This document shows positions 1 through 12,239 of a stretch of 64,000 nucleotides of DNA, one piece after another. Position numbers and translations under genes: made by a program. Below the pieces are notes generated by a model. That model made no database searches, was not told where the DNA came from, and saw nothing but the letters and a program-made list of their open reading frames with translations. Position 1 is the first letter of the stretch. Every line of letters starts with the position of its first letter. The stretch covers positions 16,890,194 to 16,954,193 of the forward strand of contig CM038711.1 of assembly GCA_021613375.1 (NCBI GenBank), read 5' to 3'. Origin of the DNA: Megaleporinus macrocephalus. Lineage: Eukaryota > Chordata > Actinopteri > Characiformes > Anostomidae.

Positions 1-1139
1 TCAAAAGTGGTAGAGTCACATTCACCAGTTAGGTTTCAACAGATAATAGTAATAAGTCAGCTATTGAAATTTGTCAACTATTGCAGCCAAAGAACAGAGT
101 CTGGTTAATAATGTTGGAGATTCAAAAGCTAGCAAAGCTTTATAGCAGAGCTGGGTCTGACATCATGTAACACCTGTCTGAAAATTTCCAATCCCACTAC
201 ATTCCTGGTACACTTTTTCTCCTGTTCTATTGGTCAGCAACTGCCATTTTTCTGAATCTACGTCATCTGGCCATAACAACATTTTCAAAGTCTCTCAGGT
301 AGTCAGTAGTGGCAGTTTCTCCCGCATTCAGCATGTCGACTAAGTAAACCGTATAAGAGTATAAAATCACTTAAAGCTGAAACTTTTTGTACAATATTAT
401 TGTGACAGTTCAAGCAAAGTAAAGCACAGTACAAGCAATAAATACAAGATAGCAAAATATTTCCGAAATTGTCCAGTTTCATACAGATTTTAACCACATT
501 GGCTCCTCACAAGCAGGGGTGTTTCCAGGCCTGGGCTTATAGGGCTAATCTGTAATATTTGGTTACCAACCATAAACCCTAAATTTTTAAATAATTTGGA
601 AATTAGGTATACATAAAATGTGTTTATTAAGTACTTACTTTTTTAAGTAAAATATTTTTTTGAGACTTTTATAGAATTCTTTACATACCCAGTCAACATC
701 CTTACTCACAAGCATCTCTGGAAAGTTGTTTAAACTCGAAATAGCTAAAATAATTGCATATAATTTGTCATCTCACCTGTTGTTTTTCTGTTTTAATTTT
801 AATACAAATTTGGGGAAGGCTTAACTTTATAAAACAGTTGTTTAGAGAGTGGCCCTAAAAGATGTTCCGGTACCTGCAATAGTATTGTCCGGTGCTGGGA
901 TTATATGGTTTTAGACAGTGAAAAACCACCTGCAGTAATATACTGTGATGCAGTAAGTAAAGTGGTAAACTGCAGATCAAATTATCATAAAATTTCAGTC
1001 ACACCAAAAATGTACATTAGTGAACTATAAATGAATAGTGCAGATTTAACTGTTTGGTTAACAGCTTTGCTGAGAAAACATGAGCAATTGTTTACATTAT
1101 AGTTTAGATATTTATTGGTACAGTGTGCAGTGGTTTTTG

Positions 1140-1142
<3 letters not shown>

Positions 1143-1194
<52 letters not shown>
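1143..1194. repeat. (AG)26 microsatellite
   Basis: An uninterrupted AG dinucleotide run. It creates a false Leu-Ser/Arg-Glu ORF on both strands. Confidence 0.98.
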
Positions 1195-1195
<1 letters not shown>

Positions 1196-4100
1196 ATATA
1201 GATTTGTCATGAACTTAGCCAAGAGCATATGGGCAGCACCACAGACACTGGTGGTAGTCTGAATGACTTGTTTATTTACCTAAATGTTTATGGCCAATGC
1301 ACAATGCTTGTGCAACCAAAAGCTATTAAAAGTGGGGAAATCATAGCTTCACCATTACATGACAGTAAAATTCTTGAACTCTTAGTGAGCTTCATCTACA
1401 CCTGATCTGCAAGGTTGCACCAGTGACCTGCAAATCATCTCTTCATCATCATACTGCATGCTTAGCATCCTGCTAATGCTGGCAGTGTTAGCTCTCCTGA
1501 GGGCCCAGGTCTTGTGCTAAACATAATGTCAGGCATGCCTGTCCCTCCCCTCCTCCTTGTCTCACACTGCTTATTCCTCCTGGCATCTCAATTCAGGCAG
1601 CTGTAATCCCTGCCCTGGGGCACTGAGTCGTCTGTGCTGATAGCATTCAGCCATTCAGCACTCCCACATCCCTCACAACACAGGAGGTTGCCTGCAGTGC
1701 ATGTCATGGGCGGATTAGCCACAGCCCGCACCAATCCCAGCCCTCCAAACGCACAGGTCCTGGGTAACCATGCAAGAGACAGAATCCTGGTCAGGGGAGA
1801 TTACACATGTCTGAAAAACTGGGCTCTTCTGATATGTAGGGGGATACCTTCTTGGAAACAAGCTGGTTTTCCCACCACCAAGCTTCCCCAGAACCTTCCA
1901 CTCAGTTATCTTCCCTGCCCCCACCAATATTCAAGCCCTATTTACATTTGACATTCACACCATGTGGAGGATTCTGAGAAGGGTTGAGATACTCTGACCA
2001 GACAAGCTTGTTCTCTCTGCTATCAGGCAGCAAGACACTCACACCTACTCGAGAGGACCAACACTCTTTGTGAAGAGGATTTCAAATGTGGCAAGTAGCT
2101 GACTTGGGACAAAAGTGCCAAGCACTCATAAATATTCTTGACTGTAAGAGCTGTTGAGCTGCGCCTCAAGAGACACTCCACTGTGTGGGACTATAGTGAC
2201 TATGATGTGGCATAAATTGACAAAGACAAAGAGATGGTTACTGAAAAGAGGACAATTGTGTTTGCTGTTTACTCACTAAAAAGTTTATTTGAGACAATAA
2301 TACACTATGGCTAGGAGCATGGGGAGATAAACCTGTATGTTGATCTGCCCATGCACGCAGGAACTAAAATTCTATAATGAGTGCTAATTGTTCCAGTCCT
2401 ACAATGTTCTTTACAAATAGATTAAAGCTTTGAAATATTGAAAACATCACACATCATTTAGTGGAAAACTGTATCCAAAAGAAATTAACAAATTGACAAA
2501 AAGAAATTTTCTGCTAGAAAATAAGAGTGATGGAGTGATCAGACCAGATTTACTGCTGTCTTCAAAACATTCAAAATAGAAGATGCAAGTTCAATTAATT
2601 TGCAAAATTTTGCAGATGCAGTACCAAATCCAGATGTCCTGGTTTGAAGCCACCAAAACCAAGTCTAGTATCTCACCGCTCATACACAGTGTGAATCCTA
2701 TGGGAATGAATGAAATACTTCTGACTGTCACATTGTTGGCCTGCAGTGGATTACAACACTCTCATCTGGAGTGTTTTTTCTTCTCTTTTCTCCTTTCACA
2801 GGCAAGGGAGATTAGAATAGGTGCCACTTTGTCCCACTGCAATTACCACCTTCTCATGCTTCCTTGAATGCCCCATTTGCTAACACTAGCCCATCCAGAA
2901 AAATTGGTGCACAAAAAGAGATGTGCTTCAGTTATCCAGCACATTTGGATACTTGACAGTCAACTGTCAAGCATTCTAGAGTCCTAGGGTTAGACAAATA
3001 TGGGTAACAGTGTGTGTCTGTGTTTAAGGACAGAGAGTATATCTTTGTTAATAACTTAAATTAATACAATATCTGGGTTCTGTGATTAAAACTACGCCTT
3101 GGGGGAGCGACTCCCTTTTGATTTTCACTTGTTTTCCAGTCTTTCATTATAATAATCTCTTAATTAGAAATCAGTTTAGCTCCAGTGCAGTCAGCTATCT
3201 GTATGCCGTTGTCAGAAAAGGGACTGAATATAGATACTTATATATTATTTAAAGTCCTCAAGCCAATGTAAAGCATGTCACATGAATTTTGCTCAACTGT
3301 ACTAGTTTTGTTGTGTGTTAAGCTTGTCTGTCTTCTCATTAGACAACGTCTAATATTTTTTGACAATTTTTTGTTTGCAAGAATAAAGTAAGCCAAGTCA
3401 TACTTGAGAGTCATTCTTTTTATTGTTGTGGCCAATTGTCACAGCCTGTCTTAAAGCTACTCCATTCTGTACAATACAGTGAAACCTGTCACAGGAGATA
3501 GAGATTGTCACATTAGGCTCCCAAATTGCAGAATGAGCAGGATTTACTGGTGGCTGTTTAAACACACCTTTCAAAGTTGGTTTCTCCAACTCAACAGGCA
3601 AGAAAAAGAGGAGTGGTGGTCGAGTGAGCTAGACAGTGAATGAAGACAGGGAGCAGAGGAAATTAAACTTCATTTTACCTTATTTTTAATTTTATTCCTA
3701 TTGGAATGTTAAACATTCTCCAACCACCTTCTCTGCAGTCCGTGCAGTTTACTGAAACAAAAACTCCTTGACACTATTGCTTTATTCCATAAAGAGTGCT
3801 GCTTTCTGTTGCTTGTTGCCCCCTTGTTGTGTACATTTCTGTAATGACATTTGCTTTTACTTGCATATTTCTAATTGGCTACTGAACTAAAATGACCAAA
3901 CTGCAAAGAAATGTTTCGTGTAGGCAGATTTAGGAATGATGCATTGTAGGAACAAGACAGAGCAATACCAGAGAAAAATTAAGCTATTCACTAGAACAGC
4001 CATCATTATTTCAGACAAGAGACAAGAATTAGTGAAGCAGTGGAAGACTGGCTTAATACCTGAAAAGTATGCTGGACAAGATTGACTATTTCAAGAAAAC

Positions 4101-5733
4101 CTGGCTGTTTAGGTAAAGTCAACCTTGCATAGCCAGTAATGATGTAGAATTTAAGAAATAGCATGCAGGCTTTGTGTGCTCTGAGAGTTAGGTACTGGTT
4201 TTTATCACAGCAAAGAGTTCAATGGTAATGCAGGGTGTTGAGCTCATCAAAACTGCAGTTTGAAGTGTCAAACCCAGGAGAAGGACCAGGAGCAGGGCAG
4301 GAGCACTAAACACTAACGTTATTCTCTTTCATCTTGTTATTTTATAATATGCTTTTTTCTAGAGGGAATAATATTACTGAAGCATAGCAAACCAAACATC
4401 ACAGATTCTTACCTCTGAATCAAACAAGCTTGAAGATTTAAATGCAGCTAATCACCTACGGGAGTTCATTTATACATGTGCTATCATTCATACATGTGCT
4501 AAATGATGGCACTTCAGAGGATTTTGCTACAACATTCATCATAACTGAAAGCTCTCTCTGCATTCAAATACTTTGCTAGCCTGTTACATCAGCCTACCAA
4601 ACATGTTCTCACCATTTACTGTACTCTCAAAATGGTTAAACTGCTATGCACATACATTACATGTGCTAAACATATTCTAAAAACATCAGGAATTCTGAAA
4701 CATCCCAAATGTCCCTGTTTTAGTCAGGCATGATATTGAAGACAGCAGGATAGAAAATCACCCAAGCAAGGTATATTTCATTCTTTATTGTGCAATGGTT
4801 GATGTGGTCCAAGATTGCACTTTTTTCTTCCCTGTGTTGTGTGGGGCTCTGTTTCAACTAGTACATTTTTGGGTCTGCAATGAGGGGTATAAGGTGTGTC
4901 ACAGGAAGAATTGGCCCAGCTGTGTTGATGTATGGAGGTCAGCAAAGCAAAGGATTACTGATCCTGCTGGGACATCATAACACAAAGTCAGGAGGGGTGG
5001 AGGGCTCAAGCAAAGGGAGGGCCTGTCAGCCATTAGTCATTTCCTTTTTCCTTTTTACATAGAGGACCAGCTCTATGTAAACAAGTGTGAGTGGAGGAGC
5101 TAAGCAATAAAACTGCACTAAAAAACAAAACTGTACAAAAGAGTGAGGATTCATTTTGTTGGTCAATAACTAATTTGTAGCTCTGTTGCCCTTGTTGTTT
5201 TAGAGATGAAAACCCAAAATGCATTGTCGTTTGATTTGGAAGTTCTGTCAATGGAATCAGCACAGTAGTATAAAAAATAGGGTTATTTGCATAGTTAATT
5301 TCAGCAAGGCTCCAGGTAGTTCAGCTCCACACTGCAGGAACATATACATGCAGATAGTTCTACAGTCACTAAACCTGAGCTGCAGAAGACAGATCACGTA
5401 TCAGATCATATTTGACTTGCTCATTCTTGTATTATATCTGGTTCATGTGATATTATAGTAAAATATATGTTTTGAATTTGCAAAATACCTGGCATTCACA
5501 TGGGTAACTAAAATATGAAATTCTTAAGCTATGAAATTCTAACTTCTACACCCAAATACTTTATTGAATTGTGCATGCGCTGCCAAATCATGACCAGGTG
5601 TTGAAAGACCTTCATGACTACAAACATTAAGACATTATAGACATTAGACATTAAGTCCAGTTATCATGTACAAAAAGACAGTAGAGACAGTAGGGATGGT
5701 AGTGGACTTCAGGTGCCTTCCTCCTCACCTTCC

Positions 5734-5803
5734 TCAGGAACTTGAGTAAAAAATGTAAGAGCCATTGATGAATGGCTCTGACATTTTTTACTCAAGTTCC
5801 TGA
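5734..5803. repeat. 70-nt near-perfect hairpin
   Basis: The arms 5734-5765 and 5772-5803 (32 nt each) are complementary at 31 positions around the 6-nt loop tgatga. Outside them a second, weaker pairing joins cttcaggt (5708) with acctgaag (5822). No gene is adjacent. It could be a MITE relic or a foldback transcript. Confidence 0.85.
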
Positions 5804-5988
5804 GCACCTTCATATTCCGGGACCTGAAGTGGAACACACAAAAAAAACAAAGTTCATAAAACAAAGTTTCATTTAAGAGATTAAACTTTAGGAGTGATTC
5901 TATAAATAAAGTGCTTATTGTCTAGAAATATATGTCCACAGTAACTGACAGCAGGCTTATTTAAACAAATGTAAAAACTCAGGATTTA

Positions 5989-6350
5989 CACTACCGCTCA
6001 AAAGTTTGGGATCACAGTAAAATTTTCTTGTTTTCAATGGAGCAGCCTTTCCTCCTTAACACAACAATGGACTGACAGGTCTCTAAAGAAAGTTGTTTCT
6101 TTCTGGCCATTTTGAGTCTGTCACCAAGCCATCAACTGCTGATGCTTCAGATACTAAACTAACCTAGAATGTTGTGCTCCCTTTTATGCTCACTTATTAG
6201 TAGAATGTTTTTTCAGCTTTGCATCACAATTGAGCAAGAGTGTCCTAACAACCAATTAGCCCAATAACATCCTTAACTTGGATTGGCGGCCATACAAGGA
6301 GATTTAAGGAGACAGGAAAGACAGGAGTGGAAGGACAGTTCAGGGGCATC
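5989..6350 (-). mobile_element. Tc1-like remnant, internally deleted
   Basis: The left end reads acactaccgctcaaaagttt followed by gggatcac, the terminal repeat of a widespread fish Tc1 family. On the reverse strand, from the ATG at 6110-6108, a transposase N-terminus reads MARKKQLSLETCQSIVVLRR, then KGCS. The terminal repeat joins this start region almost directly, so the catalytic domain is deleted. No matching right terminus was recognised; the right boundary is approximate. Confidence 0.75.
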
Positions 6351-7673
6351 AGTTCTTACAATCACACTTTCTATCTGGGCTGGGAATTTTCACTTTGGAG
6401 TTGCTGTAATTGTAGCGGACTGGTTTAAAAAAAAAGTCCAGGGCTGAATTTAGTTCTTAGTCCAGCCCTGGCCCAGAAAGCACAGCAAAGACTTTATTGA
6501 GACAGCTGAAAAAATTCAACCTGCTGCACATTTGTTTGCACAGATGTTCAGATGTTCGTTTTGATAAATGTTAATATCATTTTCTAATATATTTATTATC
6601 TAATATATCTCTACTCAAACTTGCATGTGTATAGAATATGCATAAAGGTATAGGTATTTAGATTTATTCTGTTCTGTTCAGTATGTTACATGTCATACAT
6701 GTGTGCCCATACAAATACATGTGTGCCCTCCAATTTTTTTCTGATTCTTTAAAAGTAGATCAAAGACTAGAGGCAGTTCTCGTTTCATTTTGGATTTATT
6801 TAAACTTAAAAATATATCTTATTATGCTTTTCAAAATTGTCATTAGTCTTCGATATTTGTTGCAAGTGCTCTTGCTTTTTACAAGTGTGTGTTTGCACGA
6901 GTGAAAGAGAGAGACACTGTGTGTGTACATGAAGCTGTCGATAGCAAAAGGCCCCAGAACAGCAGATGGCAATGCCAGGAGGGCAGGCAGGTGCCAGGGG
7001 GTTACGCAATGGAATGAAGGTGGGGTTATAACAGTAATCCAGCCAATATATGCTATACACTTGGCCCCCTGTGTTCTAACATGACTATCCATGAACTAAT
7101 ATATATCGACAAATAACTCGGACATCCTCACTCACATTCAGACTGGTAATTTACCCCCAGCCTTCATAGGCTAAAATGGTACAGTGTCCTGCACAGGTGA
7201 CGGAGTATTGAACCTTGTCAGGAGCAGGGGGGTTGGGGGTGGAGCGAGCCCCCTGACACAGGCCTGGCTGGGGAAACAGATGGACCTAGCCATGCCCCAT
7301 GGCACGTCTCTATTTCCGGCTGCTTGGTGGCACGTGGTGCTGCCAGTAGGATGTGTGATGTGGGTCAGATAACCATCTTTCTTTATGCCTACACCATCTG
7401 AAAATTGAAAACCATCTTTATCAGAAGTAAATCATCTATGACAAATATGTTTAAAACCATGTCTGTTTTTCCCCTCTGAACCTTGTTGAAAATTTGCTAT
7501 GCTAATGTTCTGGTGTAGAATCCTTAAGCTAATTTGTGACTGCTATTTAATTAATGGCTTGTTTAATTGAGAAGTGGGAGTCCAAATGTATTTACAGGAA
7601 ACTATAGGCAACTATAAAAAGGAGAGCTGAAAATTAAATCTGGGGTGTGTGTTTTTCATCTTCTGTTTTAGCT

Positions 7674-8075
7674 ACAACCCTGTTTCCAAAAAGGTTCGGA
7701 TGCTGTGCAAAACGTAAAATAAAAAATTAAACCTTAATTGAAAATAATACAAAGACAGTATATTAAATAATGAAACTGAACCATTTCATAATATATGATC
7801 ATTTAAATTTAAAAACAGACAATGTAATATTTATTTTATGTTTAATGTTTGTAAGTGTTACATCATCTCTTGCTTTAACAAAAATATGTAAGCATTTGGG
7901 AACTAAAGAGAACTATATTTTTTAAAGTGAAATGTTGTCCCATTCTTGCTTGACATAGGGTTTCAGCTGCTTAGAAGTTGTATCCCAGGTCTCCTATGTT
8001 ATATATTATGTTTTCTGTTGTATTTCTACAGTGATGATCTGTTAGTAGAATATAAGAAGAGCTCAGTGTTTTGTG
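7674..8075. mobile_element. Fish DNA-transposon family remnant (copy A)
   Basis: The left end reads acaaccctgtttccaaaaag followed by gttcggatgctgtgcaaaac. It continues through phrases such as aagcatttgggaactaa and cccattcttgcttgacatag. I recognise this as a high-copy teleost element whose ends read accccnnttccaaaaaagttggg. No open transposase is seen. A second copy, reading the other way, is at 51235-51405. Family name not assigned. Confidence 0.65.
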
Positions 8076-11000
8076 TAGCAGGATCTTCAGGAAGGCGAGA
8101 TTAAGCAGCAGCATCTAACCGCACAGGATTTGCAGTTGTTTAGCAAGCGAGGTGTTTCTGGATCAAGCTTATATATGACTTTGTCTTTGCATAATACAGT
8201 TTTAACTTGCATTTGTTGATGCAGCAACAATGTGTTTTCACAGATAATGATTTAGCCCATGTAATAATTTTTGCAACAGAATTATGTCTGTTTTTAATGA
8301 AGGCTTGAAGACCCCTTGTATACAGATTTTTCCTGATTCCTCTGCCAAGGTTGTTACGTTTAAGATACTTGGGTCTTGTTGATTAGTGATGGGAAGAGTG
8401 ATCGTAAGATCAGCAGCAGTCTGAGACAGGTGGCAGCAGTTAATGTGGTCGCTGTGCTGGACTGTAGTGGTGAAGAGGTAGTTAAGCTATAAGGCAAAGC
8501 TCTCTGTTTATCAGTTAGTCTACATACCCAACCTCACCTATGATCATGAGCTTTGCAGTAATGACCGAAATAATGTGATCACAGATGCAAGCAACGGAAG
8601 TGAGCTTTCTTCATAGGGTGCTAGGCCTCACTGTACTTGGTGGGGGAGGAGCTCACCCATCCTGGAGGAGCTTGAGGTAGAGTCACTACTCCTCCACAGT
8701 GAAAGGAGCTAGGTATCCAATAAAATACACATTATGACAGTAAGGCTCAATAACAACAACATGCTAAGGCTAAGCAAAAACAGAAACATATGATCAATCT
8801 TATAACTGTATAAATATATAACTGATATATACATTATACTTTTGGAATATATGTTTCATTCATAATGTATTTCTTTTCCATGTATATGCACCGCTATTTC
8901 AGGTTCTCTATCTACTCCAGATGATCTTGTTTGTCATTATTTGGGATTAAACCCATTACAGCTATTTTATCAACTATGATATAGGTAACTAGATGTACTG
9001 TCACTGGTTAGGTCATATTTGTCAGATTAACCAACAGCATAATTAGGATGTAACGTAAAATCTACAAGCAAAATGTTAAGCATCAAAGTCCAAAAGATAT
9101 GCCCAAAATATGACCAAAACAAAATGCCGGTGGACACCCTAGAACCTGCATTTCTAGGGCCCGTCCTCCCTGAAAATTTGCCAAAAATGAGATTGCTCTG
9201 GCAACCAACTTCTCCTTCCTTTGTTGCACTAAAGGAGGTTTTACTTCACCTTATAAAGTGTTGTTGGGTCGGCCACGTGCAGCTGGCATGATGGCTGCTA
9301 TGTTGGCACCCCAGTCTCCTACCAGTGTCAGCTTTTCAACATTATACCAACATATATGAGTACAGGTATCTAGATAACTTAAAATTATGTCAACACAGAG
9401 AATATAATAGATTAAACATAGCTTGGGTTAAAATAAAACTTAAAACAATTTTTTTTTTAAATAATTTTTGGATGTGTGTTTTTAAGTAAAGCTAATGGAC
9501 ACAATGACCCCATTTTTACCCCATTATTAGTTTGTTTTTTAAGATGTAAAATTAAAACAGAGACTGTTCAATTGCATTGTTTTTGCTTCAGATGGAGAAC
9601 CTGTAATGCTAGGTGTCTATTAAAGATATTTGGATCTGTAATCCATCAAAATGTGTTCTTTACATATGTTCATTTGTTTACTGTTATTGATTTAATTGAA
9701 GAATTAAAAACTTAAAAAAATTAAAATTAAAAAAATAAAAATTAAGCAAAGATTAGCAGTGTAAGGAAAAGTCTTCAACACACAGTCATGATTTTTGCAA
9801 TTTTAGGTTGATCGGCACTGGGATTAGTTTGTAAACTACATATTATATCTTTCTACTTTATGCTTAATGAGACCTCCCAATCCAACACCTACACCCAACC
9901 TATCCAGTGAGGTAAGGAAAGCCCCAGGTTTATCAATAGTTGAGTAGGAGCGTGGCGGTGTGTGCTGGTAATGAGGCATAGTACATTGCAACATCAATAT
10001 TGCATGGTGGAATAGGGCCAGAGGGGTAAAGCTCTAGAAAGCTCAAGACTACAGAAATGAAAGGGTGGGGGTAAGATTGTACAGGACTATATGATGTTAA
10101 ATCACAAATATTTCATTTATTCCTGTAGAGTTTGCACTTACAGAGTGAAATCTTGCAATGATGTACAGGGCATTGTCAACAAAGATTAATGCCTGAAGCT
10201 TCCATAGCGATTCCCAAAGTGTCTCTTTTTTCTCAATCATTTGAGATCATTTTCTTTCTGCTATTTGTCTTCTGAAAGCTAAAGAATATTCATTCTATGT
10301 GTGAGTATGCGAGTGCACGGGTGTGGAGGAGAATTCTAAGAGCATTCTTCAAAGTCCTGGTGCTGCTGAGTTCTAAGCACATGTGAAGCCCATCGAAACT
10401 GAGCAGATCTGGATTGAAGAATCACTTTTTTACCACATTGTGAGAATAAAACCTCATTTCTTTTCATTACTTTTAATAAAAATAGTACCTTCCTGAATAT
10501 TTAACATCTTGCATTTTTTTTCATTACATATTTTTTTTTACCATTGATAGACCTCTCTACAGTAAATCCTTTATTTTTTCTCAATTTTATTTGTTTTTAT
10601 TGTAAACCCCTGTCCACTAGATTTCCTTAAGTTAGCTAGGGGGTTGTGCATCTGTGTGTATCTGTCAAAGCCTTGTGTACTCTGGATGCAGGGCTATTCA
10701 ATGCATAGTGTATTTTGACAAGGTATAAGGGATAGACCTGCTGTCTAAGGCATATTTCTGCTGTATACGAGTACTTATGCTATATGATTTTATCATGTTG
10801 TAATTTTCAGAGATATGCCTTTGTGTCAACTACCAAATAAACCCTTTTAATAAAGGGTTCTGTATGTAGTCCCTGGTAGTGCATAATCATATTGTATGGT
10901 ATAGGCTGTGTGTTCAGGAGCTCAAAACAGGACTTGGTTTGGGTAAAACACATAGAGAGAAAAGCTCTGGATATAATGTTGGGAGTGGTAGGATAAATTA

Positions 11001-11090
11001 TTGAAGCTATGATGTGAGGGAGAGGAGAAAAGGGAGGGAGGATGGGGGATACTGGGGCTCTGCTCTTAATCCAAACACAGTCTTTGTGAT

Positions 11091-11117
11091 TGTGTGTGTG
11101 TGTGTGTGTGTGTGTGT
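11091..11117. repeat. (TG)n microsatellite
   Basis: Uninterrupted TG run of 27 bases. Confidence 0.95.
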
Positions 11118-12131
11118 ATGAATACACATGTAAAATCAAAATACAGATATACAAATAAGGTAATTAAGAGAAAAGTAATTGAAACCTAAAAACTGGAGCC
11201 ATCTAGTCACCCACTCGTGCATAAAAAAAAACACCCTCACCTTTCTTGTTAATTTTATTTTTTTATTTTTTTTGGTGGTTGAGCCAGGCTGGTGAGAAAT
11301 TGTATTTTTTCTCTTTCTTCGACTTTTGAGGGTTCAGGAATTCAGAAATGCATCTGAACAGCATGTGTTCTCTTTTTATGCGTCATGATCTGTCTGTCTG
11401 GGATAAGGCCAAGCAGTCGGCTGCTTTAGTGCCAGGGTTTGATACTTGAGCTGTAGTCACTTGGTGTGGTTTTATCTTCTGGCAAAAGAAGCCTAACTAA
11501 ATGTTTCATGCTGATATTCCAAGTAAAAGAAAAACAGAAAATGCTGTACTTGTTTTTAAGACAAGATCCAATGTCCAAACTCTTTTTATCCATAATTATT
11601 CAATCTTGATTTGTTGGGCCTTGTCTTTGCATCCTCACTGTGCTAACATTTCGCATGTTTTTCTTGTGTCTGCTGTCGCCTGTGTAGGGAAGGTGTCATG
11701 GTTATCCCCGGTCCAGCCCACCTTTTGCCTTCACATCTGCTCTCTTCTTTCACTTTGTTTACACCTGTCCCATCATTTTCAGTTGTCTGTACAAGTAATG
11801 CATGGAAATCAGAATCTGTCTCAGTACAAGTAGAAATTTACTTGGGAACAATGTAAACGGTCTCTCTAAAGGTTTAAGCTCTAAGCATTTACCATTAACC
11901 AATTAATCATTTAATATCAGTCAGCAAGAAATATCACTTCTTTTGTCAGCACTTGAGCATTGCAGTGATTTAAGTGCTTATATATTGTTGCAATCTAAGG
12001 TTGTGTTTGTTTTTTTTTGTTTTTTTTTGCAACAGTTCACCTTTTTTCAATGTAATGCTCGTGTAGTTTGTCACTGAAAAAATGTATATTGGAAGTTGTT
12101 TAACATGTCTCTGTTTGTCATTTCTCTGCAG

Positions 12132-12239
12132 TGACAATCTCCACTAGTACATACTTTGATGGCCTGCTAGTAACTGGTCTTTACACTTCCACCACCGTCC
12201 AAGCAGCACCCATTCCTGCGCCTGCCGCCTTTGGATTTG
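12132..12239 (+). CDS. reln: reelin exon 2 (reeler domain, first part)
   Basis: This internal exon has an acceptor ending ttctctgcag and a strong donor, gtaagt. It encodes about 36 residues in phase 1: the first codon (Val) is completed by the last base of the upstream exon, and the last base begins a Gly codon finished by exon 3. The peptide contains [20 protein letters not shown] and ends AFGF, which I recognise as the reeler domain of reelin, following the human segment that ends GQEYH. Reelin is a large secreted glycoprotein that binds VLDLR and ApoER2 and directs neuronal positioning; the reeler domain is its N-terminal fold, shared with F-spondin. The stretch after TSTTVQ is APIPAPA here, where mammals have a Ser/Gly-rich loop, and it is one residue shorter. 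The exon is too short for a long-ORF search and was recognised by eye. It lies about 20.5 kb upstream of exon 3. Confidence 0.95.

Larger units (their letters stand above)
1..12131 (+). other. reln: reln intron 1 (3' part)
   Basis: This is noncoding sequence upstream of exon 2, whose phase requires at least one upstream coding exon. No signal-peptide exon is visible, so the intron starts before the window. It contains a (GA)n tract at 1143, the hairpin at 5734-5803, a Tc1 remnant near 6 kb, a DNA-transposon remnant near 7.7 kb and a TG repeat at 11091. I see nothing I can name in 1200-5700, 8100-11000 or 11200-12100 beyond AT-rich unique-looking sequence. Confidence 0.8.

Noticed and set aside
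985..1262. Overlapping ORFs on both strands with Leu-Ser or Arg-Glu runs
   Set aside because: They are translations of the (AG)26 microsatellite; no homology outside it.
1634..1951. 105-codon forward ORF in intron 1
   Set aside because: No recognisable domain, no splice context and no codon signal; chance ORF in a less AT-rich patch.
10807..11154. 115-codon reverse ORF
   Set aside because: Runs through a TG repeat (His-Thr run) with no recognised family; chance.
1..12131. Reelin exon 1 with signal peptide within the window
   Set aside because: No ORF with a signal peptide followed by the expected start of the reeler domain is visible.
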